Assembly (NCBI GenBank): GCA_014359475.1
Contig: JACIZI010000011.1
Coordinates: 27,808 to 91,807, forward strand
DNA length: 64,000 nt
Source of the DNA: Marinobacter sp.
GTDB taxonomy: Bacteria; Pseudomonadota; Gammaproteobacteria; Pseudomonadales; Oleiphilaceae
Reading direction: 5' to 3'
Numbering within the stretch: the stretch's first letter is position 1; each line of letters starts with the position of its first letter. Under the pieces are notes generated by a model. That model worked only from the letters and a program-made list of their open reading frames with translations, was not told the origin of the DNA and did not search any database. Of the stretch, positions 10,367 to 20,997 are shown piece after piece. The translations under genes were made by a program, and so were the position numbers.

Positions 10367-11467
10367 CTAATGCTCTGTCACCGACACACTCGAAATCGAG
10401 CCAGTCAGGTTCTTTTCCCGGGTGGAGAGGTCCGCGCCTACCCTTCTGGCGATATCCAGGTAACGGCGGGCGACTTCCGAATCCGGTTCGGCGGCCACCG
10501 AGGGGTTGCCGCTGTCGGTCTGTTCGCGGATGGTCATGTGCAGCGGGAGCTGGCCCAGCAAGGTGGTCTGGTAGTCTTCGGCGATACGTTCGCCGCCGCC
10601 GTGGCCGAAGAGGGGCTCTTCATGGCCGCAGTTGCTGCAGATGTGGACGCTCATGTTTTCGATGATGCCCAGCACCGGGATGTCGACTTTGCGGAACATT
10701 TCGATGGCCTTTTTGGCATCCAACAGCGCGATGTCCTGGGGGGTGGTGACGATGAGAGCACCGGTGACCGGGATTTTCTGGGCGATGGTGAGCTGGATGT
10801 CACCGGTGCCCGGGGGCATGTCGAGGATCAGGTAGTCGAGTTCGTCCCAGAGGGTCTGCTGCAGCAGTTGCATGACGGCACCGCTGACCATGGGGCCGCG
10901 CCAGACCATGGGGGTTTTGTCGGTGGTGACGTAGGCCATGGAGTTGGACTGGATGCCGTGGGCCTGCATGGGAACAAAGTATTTGTTTTCCCGCACGTCC
11001 GGGCGTTGGCCTTCGGGTACCCCGAGCATCATGCCGACGCTGGGACCGTAGATGTCGGCATCGAGGATGCCTACCCTCGCGCCTTCCTGGCTGAGGGCCA
11101 GGGCCAGGTTGACGGCGGTGGTGGACTTGCCCACACCGCCCTTGCCGGAGGCGACGGCGATGATGTTTTTCACGCCGGGTACCGAGCCGATGTCCTTGTC
11201 CACTTTTGCTGCATGGATGCGCTGGCTGACCTTGACGGTGACGTTTTCCACGCCATCCACGTTTTCCAGCGCTGTGGTGACCAGCTGGCGCAGGGCACCG
11301 GCGATACCGGTGGAGGGATACGGCAGTTCCACGTCCAGTGAGACCTCCCCCTGCTCATTGGCCGCAAGGTTTTTGACGGCATTGAGGGCGAACAGGTCTT
11401 TTTCCAGGTAGGGATCCTGATACTGACGGACGGCTGTTTCCAGCGCGTCCCGGGAAATCTGGGCCAT
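10367..11467 (-). CDS. apbC: Mrp/ApbC-type iron-sulfur cluster carrier ATPase
   Basis: A 366-residue Mrp/NBP35 ATPase. The start at 11467 (MAQISRDALE, with GGAGA about eight bases upstream) is preferred over an upstream in-frame ATG at 11542. The N-terminal MIP18-like domain (residues 1-85) is followed by the deviant P-loop ASGKGGVGKSTT near residue 104 and the cluster-binding CSNC motif in ICSNCGHEEPLFG. It is thought to hold and hand over Fe-S clusters in the cytoplasm. It is divergent from metG. Confidence 0.92.
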   Translation of the reverse strand: MAQISRDALETAVRQYQDPYLEKDLFALNAVKNLAANEQGEVSLDVELPYPSTGIAGALRQLVTTALENVDGVENVTVKVSQRIHAAKVDKDIGSVPGVKNIIAVASGKGGVGKSTTAVNLALALSQEGARVGILDADIYGPSVGMMLGVPEGQRPDVRENKYFVPMQAHGIQSNSMAYVTTDKTPMVWRGPMVSGAVMQLLQQTLWDELDYLILDMPPGTGDIQLTIAQKIPVTGALIVTTPQDIALLDAKKAIEMFRKVDIPVLGIIENMSVHICSNCGHEEPLFGHGGGERIAEDYQTTLLGQLPLHMTIREQTDSGNPSVAAEPDSEVARRYLDIARRVGADLSTREKNLTGSISSVSVTEH

Positions 11468-11622
11468 GGGTCTCTCCGGGAGGTGTGATCGGAACAATAA
11501 TAAGGGGTTTCGGATGAAAAATGACTGGCTGAAAGGTATCATCTGTGCCCGCTTCTGACCATACGGGGCATTGACCTGGCTTCAGGCCCCTCAAGCTGAT
11601 CGACGAAGGTTCGGATACTGAC

Positions 11623-13710
11623 ATGAGCACAGCGAGTTCCAAGCAGCGTGATATTCTGGTAACCAGCGCACTCCCCTACGCCAATGGCCCGATTCATCTG
11701 GGGCATTTGCTGGAGTACATTCAGACGGACATCTGGGTGCGTTACCAGAAGATGCGCGGCCAGAACTGCTACTACGTGTGTGCCGATGATGCCCACGGTA
11801 CCGCCATCATGCTGCGTGCCGAGCGGGAAGGCATCACCTCCGAGCAGCTCATCGATCGGATCCGCGGCGAGCACCAGCAGGACTTTGCCGGTTTCCACAT
11901 CCGTTTCGACAACTATTATTCCACCCACTCGGAGGAGAACCAGTATTTCGCCGAGTATATCTATCGCCAGTTGCAGGAAAACGGGCACATTGCCACCCGC
12001 AGGATCACCCAGTTTTTCGATCCCGAAAAAGAGATGTTCCTGGCGGACCGCTTCATCAAGGGTACCTGCCCCAAGTGCAAGGCAGAAGATCAGTACGGGG
12101 ACAATTGTGAGGCCTGCGGTGCCACCTATACCCCTGCCGAGCTGATCAACCCTCGCTCCGCGGTTTCCGGTGCCACTCCGGTGGAGAAGGAGTCCGAGCA
12201 CTATTTCTTCAGGCTGCCGGAGTTCCATGACTTCCTGAGCAAGTGGACCCGCAGCGGTGCCCTGCAGCCCCAGGTGGCCAACAAGCTGGCCGAATGGCTG
12301 GATGCGGGCCTGCAGGAATGGGACATCAGCCGTGATGCCCCCTATTTCGGTTTCGAGATTCCGGATGCCCCCGGTAAGTACTTCTATGTGTGGCTGGATG
12401 CGCCGATCGGTTACCTGGCCAGCTTCAAGAACCTGTGCAACCGGGAGAACATCGACTTCGAGCACTTCTGGAAGGCGGATTCCGATGCCGAGGTGTACCA
12501 CTTCATCGGCAAGGACATCATCAATTTCCACGCGCTGTTCTGGCCGTCCATGCTGCACGATGCGGGCTTTCGCACCCCGACGGCGGTCTGGGCCCACGGT
12601 TTTGTGACGGTGAATGGCAAGAAGATGTCCAAGTCCCGGGGCACCTTTATCATGGCCCGAACCTATCTGGATCACCTGAATCCGGAATACCTGCGCTACT
12701 ACTTCGCCGCCAAACTGACCGGCGGGGTGGATGACATGGACCTGAACCTGGAGGATTTCGCCTCCCGGGTGAATTCGGATCTGGTGGGCAAAGTGGTCAA
12801 TATTGCCAGCCGCAGCGCCGGGTTTATCTCCAAAACCTTCAAGGGACAACTGGGCGCCATTACCGAGCCCGACCTTATCCAGCGGTTTGTTGATGCCGGG
12901 GACGATATTTCTGAACTTTATGAAAAACGCGAGTTCGGGAGAGCCATGCGCCGCATCATGGAGCTTGCTGATGAGGCAAATCAATACTTTGATGAAAAGC
13001 AGCCCTGGACACTACCCAAAAAGGCAGCGCTGGCCGGCAACGAAGTTGAGAAAGCTAAAGACCCGGCACTTGGAGACCGAGAGGAAATCCTGAACGAACT
13101 TCAGGCCATCTGCACCAACGCCATCAACATGTTCCGCCTGCTGATGACCTATCTGGCTCCGGTCCTGCCGGAAACCGCCAAAGCATCCGAAGCCTTCCTG
13201 AGCGCGAAGCTGGACTGGAATGGCCGCGAGGCGCACCTGGAAAACCATGAGATCAACAAATTCAGGCCGTTGATGAACCGGGTGGATATGGAACACATTG
13301 AGAAAATGCTCGAAGCCTCGAAAGAAGAGCTGCCAGTCGCCACCGGCAAGCAGGCGCCATCCAAAGACCTGGAGCCGATCGCAGAGGAAATCGAATTCAA
13401 CGACTTCGCCAAGGTCGACCTGCGGGTGGCAAAGATCATCAAGGCCGAGCATGTGGAAGGGGCGGACAAGCTATTGCGCCTGACTCTTGATATAGGGCAT
13501 GGCGAGCGCAATGTATTTGCTGGTATTAAATCAGCCTATAAGCCGGAAGACCTGGAAGGTCGTATGACCGTCATGGTGGCCAACCTGAAGGCTCGCAAGA
13601 TGAAGTTCGGCATGTCCGAAGGCATGGTACTGGCAGCCGGCCCCGGCGGTAAGGATATTTTCCTGCTGTCACCGGACTCCGGGGCTGCCCCCGGCATGCG
13701 TGTGATGTAA
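11623..13710 (+). CDS. metG: Methionyl-tRNA synthetase
   Basis: A 695-residue class I synthetase. The HIGH motif is HLGH in [15 protein letters not shown], the KMSKS loop is KKMSKSRG, and the zinc knuckle is [20 protein letters not shown]-terminal EMAP/Trbp111-type tRNA-binding domain begins near [23 protein letters not shown]. The arrangement is the homodimeric E. coli type. It lies immediately before the rsx operon on the same strand. Confidence 0.98.
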   Translation: MSTASSKQRDILVTSALPYANGPIHLGHLLEYIQTDIWVRYQKMRGQNCYYVCADDAHGTAIMLRAEREGITSEQLIDRIRGEHQQDFAGFHIRFDNYYSTHSEENQYFAEYIYRQLQENGHIATRRITQFFDPEKEMFLADRFIKGTCPKCKAEDQYGDNCEACGATYTPAELINPRSAVSGATPVEKESEHYFFRLPEFHDFLSKWTRSGALQPQVANKLAEWLDAGLQEWDISRDAPYFGFEIPDAPGKYFYVWLDAPIGYLASFKNLCNRENIDFEHFWKADSDAEVYHFIGKDIINFHALFWPSMLHDAGFRTPTAVWAHGFVTVNGKKMSKSRGTFIMARTYLDHLNPEYLRYYFAAKLTGGVDDMDLNLEDFASRVNSDLVGKVVNIASRSAGFISKTFKGQLGAITEPDLIQRFVDAGDDISELYEKREFGRAMRRIMELADEANQYFDEKQPWTLPKKAALAGNEVEKAKDPALGDREEILNELQAICTNAINMFRLLMTYLAPVLPETAKASEAFLSAKLDWNGREAHLENHEINKFRPLMNRVDMEHIEKMLEASKEELPVATGKQAPSKDLEPIAEEIEFNDFAKVDLRVAKIIKAEHVEGADKLLRLTLDIGHGERNVFAGIKSAYKPEDLEGRMTVMVANLKARKMKFGMSEGMVLAAGPGGKDIFLLSPDSGAAPGMRVM

Positions 13711-13737
13711 AAGGCTGGTAAAAACGGAGCCTGTCCG

Positions 13738-14319
13738 ATGACCGAGTACCTGCTGATTCTGGTCAGTACCATTCTGGTAAACAACTTTGTGCTGGTGCAG
13801 TTCCTGGGGCTGTGCCCGTTCATGGGGGTCTCCGGCAAGCTGGAAACCGCCATGGGTATGTCCCTGGCCACCACCTTTGTGTTGACCCTGGCTTCGGTGT
13901 GCAGCTATCTGGCTTACACCTATTTGCTGGAGCCACTGGGCCTGGCCTTTCTGAAGACCATCACCTTCATTCTGGTGATCGCCGTGGTAGTCCAGTTCAC
14001 CGAGATGGTGGTGCGCAAGACCAGCCCCCTGCTCTACCGGGTGCTGGGCATCTTCCTGCCACTGATCACCACCAATTGCGCGGTGCTGGGTGTAGCGCTG
14101 CTGAACCTCAATCGCCAGAACAACTTCGTGGAATCCGTTCTCTACGGTTTCGGCGCGGCAGCGGGCTTCTCGCTGGTACTGGTATTGTTCGCCGCCCTGC
14201 GTGAGCGTATTGCCGTCGCCGATGTGCCGGTCGCCTTCCGCGGTGCGGCGATCGGCATGGTGACGGCCGGGCTGATGTCCCTCGCCTTCCTGGGTTTTAC
14301 CGGCCTGGTCAGCGTCTGA
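13738..14319 (+). CDS. rsxA: Electron transport complex subunit RsxA/RnfA
   Basis: A 193-residue polytopic inner-membrane protein, six hydrophobic segments, beginning [32 protein letters not shown], the RnfA/RsxA signature. Conserved Cys residues lie in LGLCPF and [12 protein letters not shown], where the family binds an Fe-S cluster with RsxE. It opens the rsxABCDGE operon, whose complex couples NADH/ferredoxin electron transfer to ion gradients and in enterobacteria reduces SoxR. Confidence 0.96.
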   Translation: MTEYLLILVSTILVNNFVLVQFLGLCPFMGVSGKLETAMGMSLATTFVLTLASVCSYLAYTYLLEPLGLAFLKTITFILVIAVVVQFTEMVVRKTSPLLYRVLGIFLPLITTNCAVLGVALLNLNRQNNFVESVLYGFGAAAGFSLVLVLFAALRERIAVADVPVAFRGAAIGMVTAGLMSLAFLGFTGLVSV

Positions 14320-14332
14320 AGGAGTTCAGCTT

Positions 14333-14911
14333 ATGTGGACCAGTATCCTGATAGCAGTGGTTGTACTACTCGCCCTGGCGATGGTTTTCGGCGGCCTGCT
14401 GGGTTTTGCCGCAGAACGCTTCCGGGTTGAGGGCAACCCGCTGGTAGAACAGATTGATTCAATGCTGCCCCAGACCCAGTGCGGCCAGTGCGGCTACCCC
14501 GGATGCCGGCCCTACGCCGAATCCATCGCCGAAGGTGGCCCGATCAACAAATGCCCGCCCGGTGGTGAAACGACCATCAAGGCCCTGGCGGACCTGCTGG
14601 ATGTGGAGCCGGAGCCCCTGGATGCCGAACACGGGGTTGAACAGGCCAGGCGGGTGGCCGTTATCCGCGAAGACGAGTGTATCGGCTGCACCAAATGCAT
14701 CCAGGCCTGTCCCGTGGATGCCATTCTGGGTGCCGCCAAGCACATGCATACGGTGATCGAAAGCGAGTGCACTGGCTGTGACCTTTGTGTGGAGCCCTGT
14801 CCTGTCGATTGTATTGACATGGTGACCATCGAGCCGGATATCCGCACCTGGACCTGGAGTCCACCCGCCAGCAACGTCATTGCCACGGACCGTCAGGGGG
14901 CGAGCGCCTGA
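14333..14911 (+). CDS. rsxB: Electron transport complex subunit RsxB/RnfB
   Basis: A 192-residue protein with one N-terminal membrane helix, then the four-Cys motif [16 protein letters not shown] and two 4Fe-4S ferredoxin motifs, [16 protein letters not shown] and [16 protein letters not shown]. It relays electrons from RsxC towards the membrane subunits. Its stop overlaps the rsxC ATG. Confidence 0.96.
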   Translation: MWTSILIAVVVLLALAMVFGGLLGFAAERFRVEGNPLVEQIDSMLPQTQCGQCGYPGCRPYAESIAEGGPINKCPPGGETTIKALADLLDVEPEPLDAEHGVEQARRVAVIREDECIGCTKCIQACPVDAILGAAKHMHTVIESECTGCDLCVEPCPVDCIDMVTIEPDIRTWTWSPPASNVIATDRQGASA

Positions 14912-16734
14912 TGTCCGTCAAACTGTTCGATTTCCCCGGCGGCATCCATCCCCCGGAAAACAAACAGCAGTCCACCCGCACCCCCATCCGGCCAGCCGGC
15001 ATACCGGATCGCCTGGTACTGCCATTGCAACAGCATATCGGTGAACCGGCAGAGCCTTGTGTCGAAATCGGAAACCGGGTACTCAAGGGTCAGGTCATTG
15101 CCACGGTAGCCGGTTCCCTGGGGGTGCCGGTACACGCGCCCACGTCCGGCACGATCGAGGCCATCGGCGACTATCCGGTGCCGCACCCGTCCGGCATGAA
15201 AGACACCTGTATCGTGCTGCAGCCGGACGGCGAGGACCAGTGGACGGAGCTTGCTCCGCTCGGCGACTACCGGCGCATGGACCGGGAAGAGGTACTCCGG
15301 CGCATCCGGGAGGCCGGCATTTCCGGCATGGGCGGGGCCGGTTTTCCCACCGACATCAAGCTTCGCCCGCCAAAGGATCGCAAGGTCGACACCCTGATTC
15401 TCAATGGTGCCGAATGCGAGCCCTACATTACTGCCGACGATATGTCGATGCGGGAGCGGGCAGAGCAGATCATCTCCGGCCTGCAGGTCATGGCGTGGAT
15501 TCTGCGACCACACCGGTGCGTGGTTGCCATTGAGGACAACAAACCGGAAGCCATTGCCGCCATGGAAAACGCGGCGACAGGCACCCAGGTTGAGATACGG
15601 GTGATTCCCACCAAGTATCCTTCCGGTGGTGAGAAACAGCTCATCCAGATTGTGACCGGCCTGGAGGTTCCCCACGGGGGCATCCCGGCGGATATCGGTA
15701 TTATCTGCCAGAACGTAGGCACCGCCATTGCCGTGTCCCGGGCCATCCACCAGGGCGAACCGCTGGTTTCGCGGATTACCACGCTCACCGGTGAGGCGCT
15801 TGCCAATCCGGGCAACGTGGAAGCCCTGATCGGCACCCCCATCCGTTACCTGCTGGAACAGGCCGGACTGGACAAAAGCAGACTCAACCGCCTGGTTCTG
15901 GGCGGACCGATGATGGGCTATACCCTGGAAAGCCCGGAAGTACCGGTGATCAAGACCACCAACTGCGTGATTGCCGCCACCGCCAGCGAACTACCGGCAC
16001 CGGATCCGGAACAGCCCTGTATTCGCTGCGGCATGTGTGCCGAGGTGTGCCCCATGGAGCTGCTGCCTCAACAGCTGTTCTGGTATGCCCGGGCCCAGGA
16101 GTTCGACAAGGCGGAGCACCTGAACCTGTTTGATTGTATCGAGTGTGGTGCCTGCTCCTACGTCTGCCCCAGCTCGATTCCGCTGGTCCAGTACTACCGG
16201 TTTGCCAAGGGCGAGATCCGGGTGCAGCAGGCCGAGCAGCTTAAGGCAGACCGCGCACGGGAACGCTTCGAAGCCAGGCAGGCGCGACTGGAACGCGAGA
16301 AAGAAGAAAAGGAGCGGCGTCGCAAGGAGCGGGCCGCTGCCGCCAAAGCCAAGAAAGAGCAGCAGGCTGAAGCCCCGGACACCGCGAAGGCTGCAGCCGA
16401 TGCCACCGACGAACGGGCCAGCAAGGCGGCTCTGGTGCAGGAGGCCCTGGCCAGAAAGAAAGCCCGAAACCAGACAGGTGATAAGAAGCAAGCAGAAACT
16501 GCCACGGCCCCCGAACGCCCGCCGGTACCGGAAGCGAACCAGCCAGAGGTGGACATTGAAGAACTGGAAAAGCAGCTGCTGAAAGCAAAAGCGAAACTGG
16601 AAAACATGCAGGGTATGCTCAATGAGGCACGCACTGCCAATGCCGATAATGTAGACAAGCTGGAGCGTGCTGTGGCCAAGAACACTGAACGCGTCAAACG
16701 AGCCGAAGAAGCCCTGGAAGAGGCCCGGTCATGA
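14911..16734 (+). CDS. rsxC: Electron transport complex subunit RsxC/RnfC
   Basis: A 607-residue peripheral NADH-oxidising subunit. The glycine-rich [16 protein letters not shown] is near residue 137, [12 protein letters not shown] near 170, and two 4Fe-4S motifs, [17 protein letters not shown] and [21 protein letters not shown], lie near residues 370-425. The last 160 residues are Ala/Lys/Glu-rich with a predicted coiled coil ([16 protein letters not shown] onward). This low-complexity tail is shorter than in E. coli RsxC. The gene overlaps rsxD by four bases. Confidence 0.96.
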   Translation: MSVKLFDFPGGIHPPENKQQSTRTPIRPAGIPDRLVLPLQQHIGEPAEPCVEIGNRVLKGQVIATVAGSLGVPVHAPTSGTIEAIGDYPVPHPSGMKDTCIVLQPDGEDQWTELAPLGDYRRMDREEVLRRIREAGISGMGGAGFPTDIKLRPPKDRKVDTLILNGAECEPYITADDMSMRERAEQIISGLQVMAWILRPHRCVVAIEDNKPEAIAAMENAATGTQVEIRVIPTKYPSGGEKQLIQIVTGLEVPHGGIPADIGIICQNVGTAIAVSRAIHQGEPLVSRITTLTGEALANPGNVEALIGTPIRYLLEQAGLDKSRLNRLVLGGPMMGYTLESPEVPVIKTTNCVIAATASELPAPDPEQPCIRCGMCAEVCPMELLPQQLFWYARAQEFDKAEHLNLFDCIECGACSYVCPSSIPLVQYYRFAKGEIRVQQAEQLKADRARERFEARQARLEREKEEKERRRKERAAAAKAKKEQQAEAPDTAKAAADATDERASKAALVQEALARKKARNQTGDKKQAETATAPERPPVPEANQPEVDIEELEKQLLKAKAKLENMQGMLNEARTANADNVDKLERAVAKNTERVKRAEEALEEARS

Positions 16735-17780
16735 GCCTGGTGCAGCAATCCTCCCCCCACGCTCGCAAGGCGATGCCTACCTCAAAAGTCATGCTCTGGG
16801 TGATTCTGGCCGCCATCCCCGGCCTGCTGGCCCAGACGCTGTTCTTCGGCTGGGGCAACCTGATCAACGTGATCTGGTGTATTGCGGTGGCCCTCGGCTC
16901 CGAAGCGATGATGCTCTCGCTGCGCAAACGGCCGGTGGCCTTTTTCCTGAAAGACAACACCGCCGCCGTCACCGGGCTGCTGCTGGGCCTGTCCCTGCCC
17001 CAGTTCACCCCCTGGTGGGTATCCGGCATCGCAACCGCCAGTGCCATCATCATGGTCAAGCAGCTCTACGGTGGCCTGGGTTCCAACCCCTTCAACCCGG
17101 CCATGGCCGGCTACGCGCTGGTACTGGTGTCCTTCCCGGTGGCGATGACCACCAACTGGGCCGAGGCTGCCATGCTCTGGGACGGTGCCCCAGGCTTTGT
17201 TGAAACAGTGAAGATCATCGCATCCGCCCAGCAGACCACGGTGGATGCCTTTACCATGGCCACCCCACTGGACGAATACAAACACAAGATCGCCACCCAT
17301 ACGGCTGCCGAAGTACTGCAGCACCCGACCTTTGGGGAGGGCGTGGCCCGTGGCTGGGAATGGGTCAACGCCGGATTCCTGCTTGGCGGCCTGATTCTGC
17401 TGGCCCGCCGCATTATCACCTGGCATATTCCGGTCAGCATGCTGGCCGCCCTGGCCTTCATGAGCCTGGCCTTTGGCAGCAACGAGGACCTTTATGCACC
17501 CCTGACACTGCACCTGCTGGCCGGCGGCACCATGCTGGGCGCGTTCTTTATCGCGACAGACCCGGTATCTGCCGCCACCAGTCATCAGGGCAAGCTCATC
17601 TATGGTGCAAGCATCGGCATATTGCTTTACATCATTCGTACCTGGGGCAACTACCCGGATGCGGTGGCTTTCAGCGTCCTGCTGATGAACTTTGCGGTAC
17701 CGTTCATCGACTATTACACGCCTCCCAGAACCTACGGGCATCACAAACCACCGCGTGGCATCGCCGGCAAGGGGAACTGA
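16731..17780 (+). CDS. rsxD: Electron transport complex subunit RsxD/RnfD
   Basis: A 349-residue polytopic membrane protein related to NqrB. Family blocks are [43 protein letters not shown], the flavin-attachment neighbourhood [10 protein letters not shown] near residue 180, and [20 protein letters not shown] near 280. It carries covalent FMN in studied homologues. The modified Thr is inferred from family knowledge. Confidence 0.95.
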   Translation: MSLVQQSSPHARKAMPTSKVMLWVILAAIPGLLAQTLFFGWGNLINVIWCIAVALGSEAMMLSLRKRPVAFFLKDNTAAVTGLLLGLSLPQFTPWWVSGIATASAIIMVKQLYGGLGSNPFNPAMAGYALVLVSFPVAMTTNWAEAAMLWDGAPGFVETVKIIASAQQTTVDAFTMATPLDEYKHKIATHTAAEVLQHPTFGEGVARGWEWVNAGFLLGGLILLARRIITWHIPVSMLAALAFMSLAFGSNEDLYAPLTLHLLAGGTMLGAFFIATDPVSAATSHQGKLIYGASIGILLYIIRTWGNYPDAVAFSVLLMNFAVPFIDYYTPPRTYGHHKPPRGIAGKGN

Positions 17781-17783
17781 ATC

Positions 17784-18428
17784 ATGTCAGCCGTTACCCA
17801 GTCAATACGCCGCAACGCCATCGGGCTCGGGCTGTTTGCCGTGGTCACCGGCGGCACCATTGCCCTCACCCAGGGACTGACGCAACAACGAATTGCAGAG
17901 CAGGCCGCCCGTGCCGAAGCCGCTGCCCTGTTCGAGATTATTCCGGAATCAGAGCATGATAACGATCTGCTTAACAGTACCGTGACCCTGCCCGGCGGAC
18001 TCAGGCCCCACACCGAACAACCGGTGAGTGCCTGGGTGGCCCGGCAAAACGGGGAAGTCACCGGGCTGATCGTGCCGGCGGTCGCGCCGGACGGCTATTC
18101 CGGGGAGATTCACCTTCTGGTAGGTGTGGACTTGTCCGGCACGGTGCTCGGAGTAAGGGTCACCAGCCACCGGGAGACACCGGGCCTGGGCGACCGCATA
18201 GAGGCCCGTAAATCGGACTGGATTGAACAGTTCGAGGGCCGATCCCTGAGTAACACACCGCCCCGGGAATGGAACGTAAAAAAGAACGGTGGTGAATTTG
18301 ATCAGTTCACCGGGGCAACCATTACACCACGGGCGGTGACAAAAGCCGTAAAGAACGTGCTTACCTGGCACCGCAAAAACCGCAAGGCCATTCGCTCAGC
18401 TGCAGAGACGGCAGGAGGAACCCGCTGA
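17784..18428 (+). CDS. rsxG: Electron transport complex subunit RsxG/RnfG
   Basis: A 214-residue protein with one N-terminal membrane anchor ([20 protein letters not shown]) and a periplasmic FMN-binding domain. The flavinylation motif is [15 protein letters not shown] near residue 175, with covalent FMN expected on the Thr of [26 protein letters not shown] is also typical. Its stop overlaps the rsxE ATG. Confidence 0.95.
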   Translation: MSAVTQSIRRNAIGLGLFAVVTGGTIALTQGLTQQRIAEQAARAEAAALFEIIPESEHDNDLLNSTVTLPGGLRPHTEQPVSAWVARQNGEVTGLIVPAVAPDGYSGEIHLLVGVDLSGTVLGVRVTSHRETPGLGDRIEARKSDWIEQFEGRSLSNTPPREWNVKKNGGEFDQFTGATITPRAVTKAVKNVLTWHRKNRKAIRSAAETAGGTR

Positions 18429-19141
18429 TGGCGACCAAAAGCAATCAGGATATCATTCGTGAAGGACTCTGGACCAACAACCCGGCACTGGTGCAGGTAC
18501 TGGGTCTGTGCCCCTTGCTCGCAGTAACCAGCACCGTCGTCAATGCGGTCGGCCTCGGGCTGGCAACCCTGCTGGTACTGATCGGCTCCAACCTCGCCGT
18601 CTCCCTGATCCGTAACTTTGTCAGTGAATCGGTACGCCTGCCAGCCTTCGTTATGATTATCGCCTCTTTCGTGACCTGTGCCGAGCTGCTGATGCAGGCA
18701 TTCACCTACGAGTTGTACCAGATTCTGGGCATCTTTATCCCACTGATCGTCACCAACTGCGCCATCCTTGGCCGGGCGGATGCCTTTGCCTCCAAAAACA
18801 CCCCGCTGCCCGCGGTACTTGACGGTGCCATGATGGGGCTGGGTTTTCTGGGGGTGCTGATTGTACTGGGCGGCCTGCGCGAACTGGTTGGCCAGGGCAC
18901 CCTGTTCAGGGATATGCACCTGTTGCTCGGCCCCATGGCCCGGGACTGGACCCTTGAGCCTTTTGCCCATTACCCCGACGTGCTGTTCATGGTCCTGCCA
19001 CCCGGCGCCTTCGTGGGACTCGGACTGCTGATAGCACTCAAGAATGGCATCGACCGCAACCTGGAAGCCCGCAAAAACGTTAGCGAACCGGCACCCGTGG
19101 CGGGTAGCAAGCGGGTAAGGGTAACCGGGCATGTGTCCTGA
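18428..19141 (+). CDS. rsxE: Electron transport complex subunit RsxE/RnfE
   Basis: A 237-residue membrane protein homologous to RsxA and Nqr[29 protein letters not shown] and [23 protein letters not shown] carry the two conserved Cys regions. It completes the six-gene rsx operon, with nth 18 bases downstream. Confidence 0.95.
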   Translation: MATKSNQDIIREGLWTNNPALVQVLGLCPLLAVTSTVVNAVGLGLATLLVLIGSNLAVSLIRNFVSESVRLPAFVMIIASFVTCAELLMQAFTYELYQILGIFIPLIVTNCAILGRADAFASKNTPLPAVLDGAMMGLGFLGVLIVLGGLRELVGQGTLFRDMHLLLGPMARDWTLEPFAHYPDVLFMVLPPGAFVGLGLLIALKNGIDRNLEARKNVSEPAPVAGSKRVRVTGHVS

Positions 19142-19159
19142 GCAAGGTTCCGGATTTTT

Positions 19160-19801
19160 ATGAACAAGCAGAAACGCATCGAGATATTTACCCGGCTGCG
19201 GGATGCCAACCCCGAGCCGACCACGGAACTCAACTACTCAACCCCCTTCGAATTACTGGTTGCCGTCATTCTCTCAGCCCAGGCCACCGACGTGGGGGTC
19301 AACAAGGCCACGGCCAAGCTGTTCCCGGTTGCCAACACACCGGAGGCCATTCTGGCACTGGGTGTGGACGGGCTGAAGGAGTACATCAAGACCATTGGCC
19401 TGTATAACAGCAAGGCGGAAAACATCATCAAGGCCTGCCGTATGCTCGTCGCAAAGCACGGCGGCGAGGTGCCGGACAACCGGGAAGATCTGGAAGCGCT
19501 ACCCGGTGTGGGCCGCAAAACCGCCAATGTCGTATTGAATACGGCCTTTCGCCAACCGGCCATGGCGGTGGATACCCATATTTTCCGGGTATCCAACCGC
19601 ACCGGCATTGCCCCGGGCAAAAATGTGCTGGAAGTTGAAAAACGCCTGATGCGGCTGGTACCCAAAGAATTCCTGATGGATGCCCACCACTGGCTGATCC
19701 TGCACGGACGCTACACCTGCACCGCCCGCAAGCCCAAGTGCGGGGCCTGCATCATCGAGGATCTCTGCGAGTTCCCCCAGAAGAGAGATTACATGGACTG
19801 A
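19160..19801 (+). CDS. nth: Endonuclease III
   Basis: A 213-residue DNA glycosylase/AP lyase for oxidised pyrimidines. The helix-hairpin-helix LPGVGRKTANVVLN carries the catalytic Lys, the Asp follows in MAVDTHIFRVSNR, and the 4Fe-4S motif C-x6-C-x2-C-x5-C spans residues about 189-205 (CTARKPKCGACIIEDLC). nth at the end of the rsx operon is the standard gammaproteobacterial order. The accessory island begins about 40 bases downstream. Confidence 0.97.
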   Translation: MNKQKRIEIFTRLRDANPEPTTELNYSTPFELLVAVILSAQATDVGVNKATAKLFPVANTPEAILALGVDGLKEYIKTIGLYNSKAENIIKACRMLVAKHGGEVPDNREDLEALPGVGRKTANVVLNTAFRQPAMAVDTHIFRVSNRTGIAPGKNVLEVEKRLMRLVPKEFLMDAHHWLILHGRYTCTARKPKCGACIIEDLCEFPQKRDYMD

Positions 19802-19843
19802 CGGCGGGCCGGGTTATTATCCGCCTCATCAACGCCCCCTTCC

Positions 19844-20089
19844 TCACAGGTATACACCCAAATTCCGATAAGATCGGATTTCGACCGCCGTAGTCCAGAG
19901 CGTGTCACCGACTTCCTCAAGGTAATGGTTTTCTTGCAAATCATTCGCTGTTGCTACCCGCTCAACAAACAAACACCACCCCGGATCTTCAGAATCAAAA
20001 CGGGCTGCAGCCCAACAAATTGAAACTCCGGCACGCGGCATCTGGACGCAATGATGTATGAGGTGGGACAGGCTATCCATTAATTTCAT
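19844..20089 (-). CDS. Hypothetical protein of the cassette array, 81 aa
   Basis: A small soluble protein I do not recognise. The ATG at 20089 is chosen because GAGGAG lies ten bases upstream; a longer frame from 20143 would run into the preceding small gene. The sequence is Trp-rich for its size (AGVSICWAAARFDSEDPGWCLFVERVA). It overlaps the 3' end of the frameshifted small gene at 20073-20268, so the two look like a coupled pair. It is the last gene of the accessory island before nth. It could be one half of a two-gene cassette, but no function can be named. Confidence 0.5.
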   Translation of the reverse strand: MKLMDSLSHLIHHCVQMPRAGVSICWAAARFDSEDPGWCLFVERVATANDLQENHYLEEVGDTLWTTAVEIRSYRNLGVYL

Positions 20090-20268
20090 CCACAAATATC
20101 TCCTCTTCGACAGCATCCGCAATGGCGCGATCCAATCGTGCAAGCAAATCCCAGAATGACTCTTCAGGCTGGCGAACTAACATCACAAGACACTGGTCTT
20201 CATCATATGCGGTCGCCGCACAGGGAGGCTTGGTCCCAGTGTCTGGCCACCGAGACCGACGAGTTCAT
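20073..20268 (-). pseudogene. Frameshifted small hypothetical gene
   Basis: Read on the minus strand from ATG 20268, one frame gives MNSSVSVARHWDQASLCGDR then a stop. Shifting frame within the next few codons gives TAYDEDQCLVMLVRQPEESF, then WDLLARLDRAIADAVEEEIF and VDEING with a stop at 20073. The join would make an acidic protein of about 65 residues with an amphipathic helix near its C-terminus. A single-base indel near 20212-20220 would explain the break. The 3' end overlaps the start of the 81-aa gene. It may instead be a shorter real gene starting at a downstream GTG. Confidence 0.45.
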
Positions 20269-20300
20269 GTCGCAATTAACTCAGAAGGCAGCGGCGCGCA

Positions 20301-20603
20301 TTAGCGCGTCCGCTGGCCTGACTTGCTAGCAGAGATGTCCTTGAGGCCGCCGGAGACATACTTGTGCAGGACACTGGAAACGAGGGACTGGTAAGGAAGA
20401 CCCTCTTCCAACGCCCGACGTTGAAGTGCCTCCAGGTCGCGACTGGAGATGCGTATATTTATCCGCTTGTCTTTCTTGAACGTTTCTTCCGCTGCCTTGA
20501 TCAGGTACTCTCGACGATCGGCATCCAGATCTGACTCGAACTCTCCGGATTCGTATGCCTCCAGCAGCTCTTGCTCTTCGGGATCCAATTTGGTCTTGGC
20601 CAT
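20301..20603 (-). CDS. BrnA/CopG-like ribbon-helix-helix antitoxin
   Basis: A 100-residue protein. The core KRINIRISSRDLEALQRRAL (residues 46-65) is a ribbon-helix-helix DNA-binding motif, followed by EEGLPYQSLVSSVLHKYVSG, typical of CopG/BrnA-type antitoxins. The N-terminus is acidic (DPEEQELLEAYESGEFESD). The gene lies one base downstream of the toxin-like gene at 20605-20883 on the same strand, so toxin precedes antitoxin as in BrnT/BrnA loci. It is expected to neutralise the toxin and repress the operon. Confidence 0.75.
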   Translation of the reverse strand: MAKTKLDPEEQELLEAYESGEFESDLDADRREYLIKAAEETFKKDKRINIRISSRDLEALQRRALEEGLPYQSLVSSVLHKYVSGGLKDISASKSGQRTR

Positions 20604-20604
20604 G

Positions 20605-20883
20605 CTACCCCCCTAGAAATGTCTTGGTGGCTTTGAGACTGGGGATGACCGTTTTGAGAAAGATCTCTCTATCATTCTCGACGTACGGCACCAGCCAGGC
20701 GTAATCGTCAATCCGAACCACAAGCAGGCGTTGATTCGGGTACTTGTCCCTGTTGGGGTGAGGGTGAGGTCCATCATCAAGTAAACCACCAGACTGAAGA
20801 GCAAACAGGACATCTTCGAAGGAAACTCCGCGCTCGCTCATCAACTGCTGGTTCTTTTCAGCATTCCAGTTAATTTGCTTCAT
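20605..20883 (-). CDS. BrnT-like toxin of a type II toxin-antitoxin pair
   Basis: A 92-residue protein, MKQINWNAEKNQQLMSERGVSFEDVLFALQSG, whose opening resembles BrnT/DUF497 RNase toxins (W-N/D-x-x-K-N-x-x-x-x-x-x-x-G-V-S-F-E-D). The middle (GGLLDDGPHPHPNRDKYPNQ) departs from classic BrnT, so it is a diverged relative. It is the first gene after the attC-like core at 20921, in the array's main orientation, paired with the antitoxin one base downstream. RNase activity is inferred from family resemblance. Confidence 0.65.
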   Translation of the reverse strand: MKQINWNAEKNQQLMSERGVSFEDVLFALQSGGLLDDGPHPHPNRDKYPNQRLLVVRIDDYAWLVPYVENDREIFLKTVIPSLKATKTFLGG

Positions 20884-20920
20884 GGGACGAGTCTAGCAGA
20901 GTGTGTGCCTATTGGCATCT

Positions 20921-20995
20921 TGCTAACGCCAGCGCACAACGGCGCCCTTGTAATGGAGGCGCAGCCGCAATGAAAAGGGCATCCGGCGGCGACAG
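20921..20995 (-). other. attC-like site, truncated (attC-C)
   Basis: Core TGCTAAC at 20921-20927 (GTTAGCA on the minus strand) is followed by CGCAGCCGCAATG and other stretches shared with the sites at 24409-24492 and 25092-25176. The outer core expected near 21005 is missing; the sequence runs into an IS91-family transposase remnant instead. On the minus strand the next cassette starts straight after the core. Confidence 0.5.
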
Positions 20996-20997
20996 CG

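Noticed and set aside
19801-20000. tRNA gene as attachment site beside nth
   Set aside because: No cloverleaf or TPsiC-like sequence was found at either edge of the island, nor elsewhere in the window by eye.
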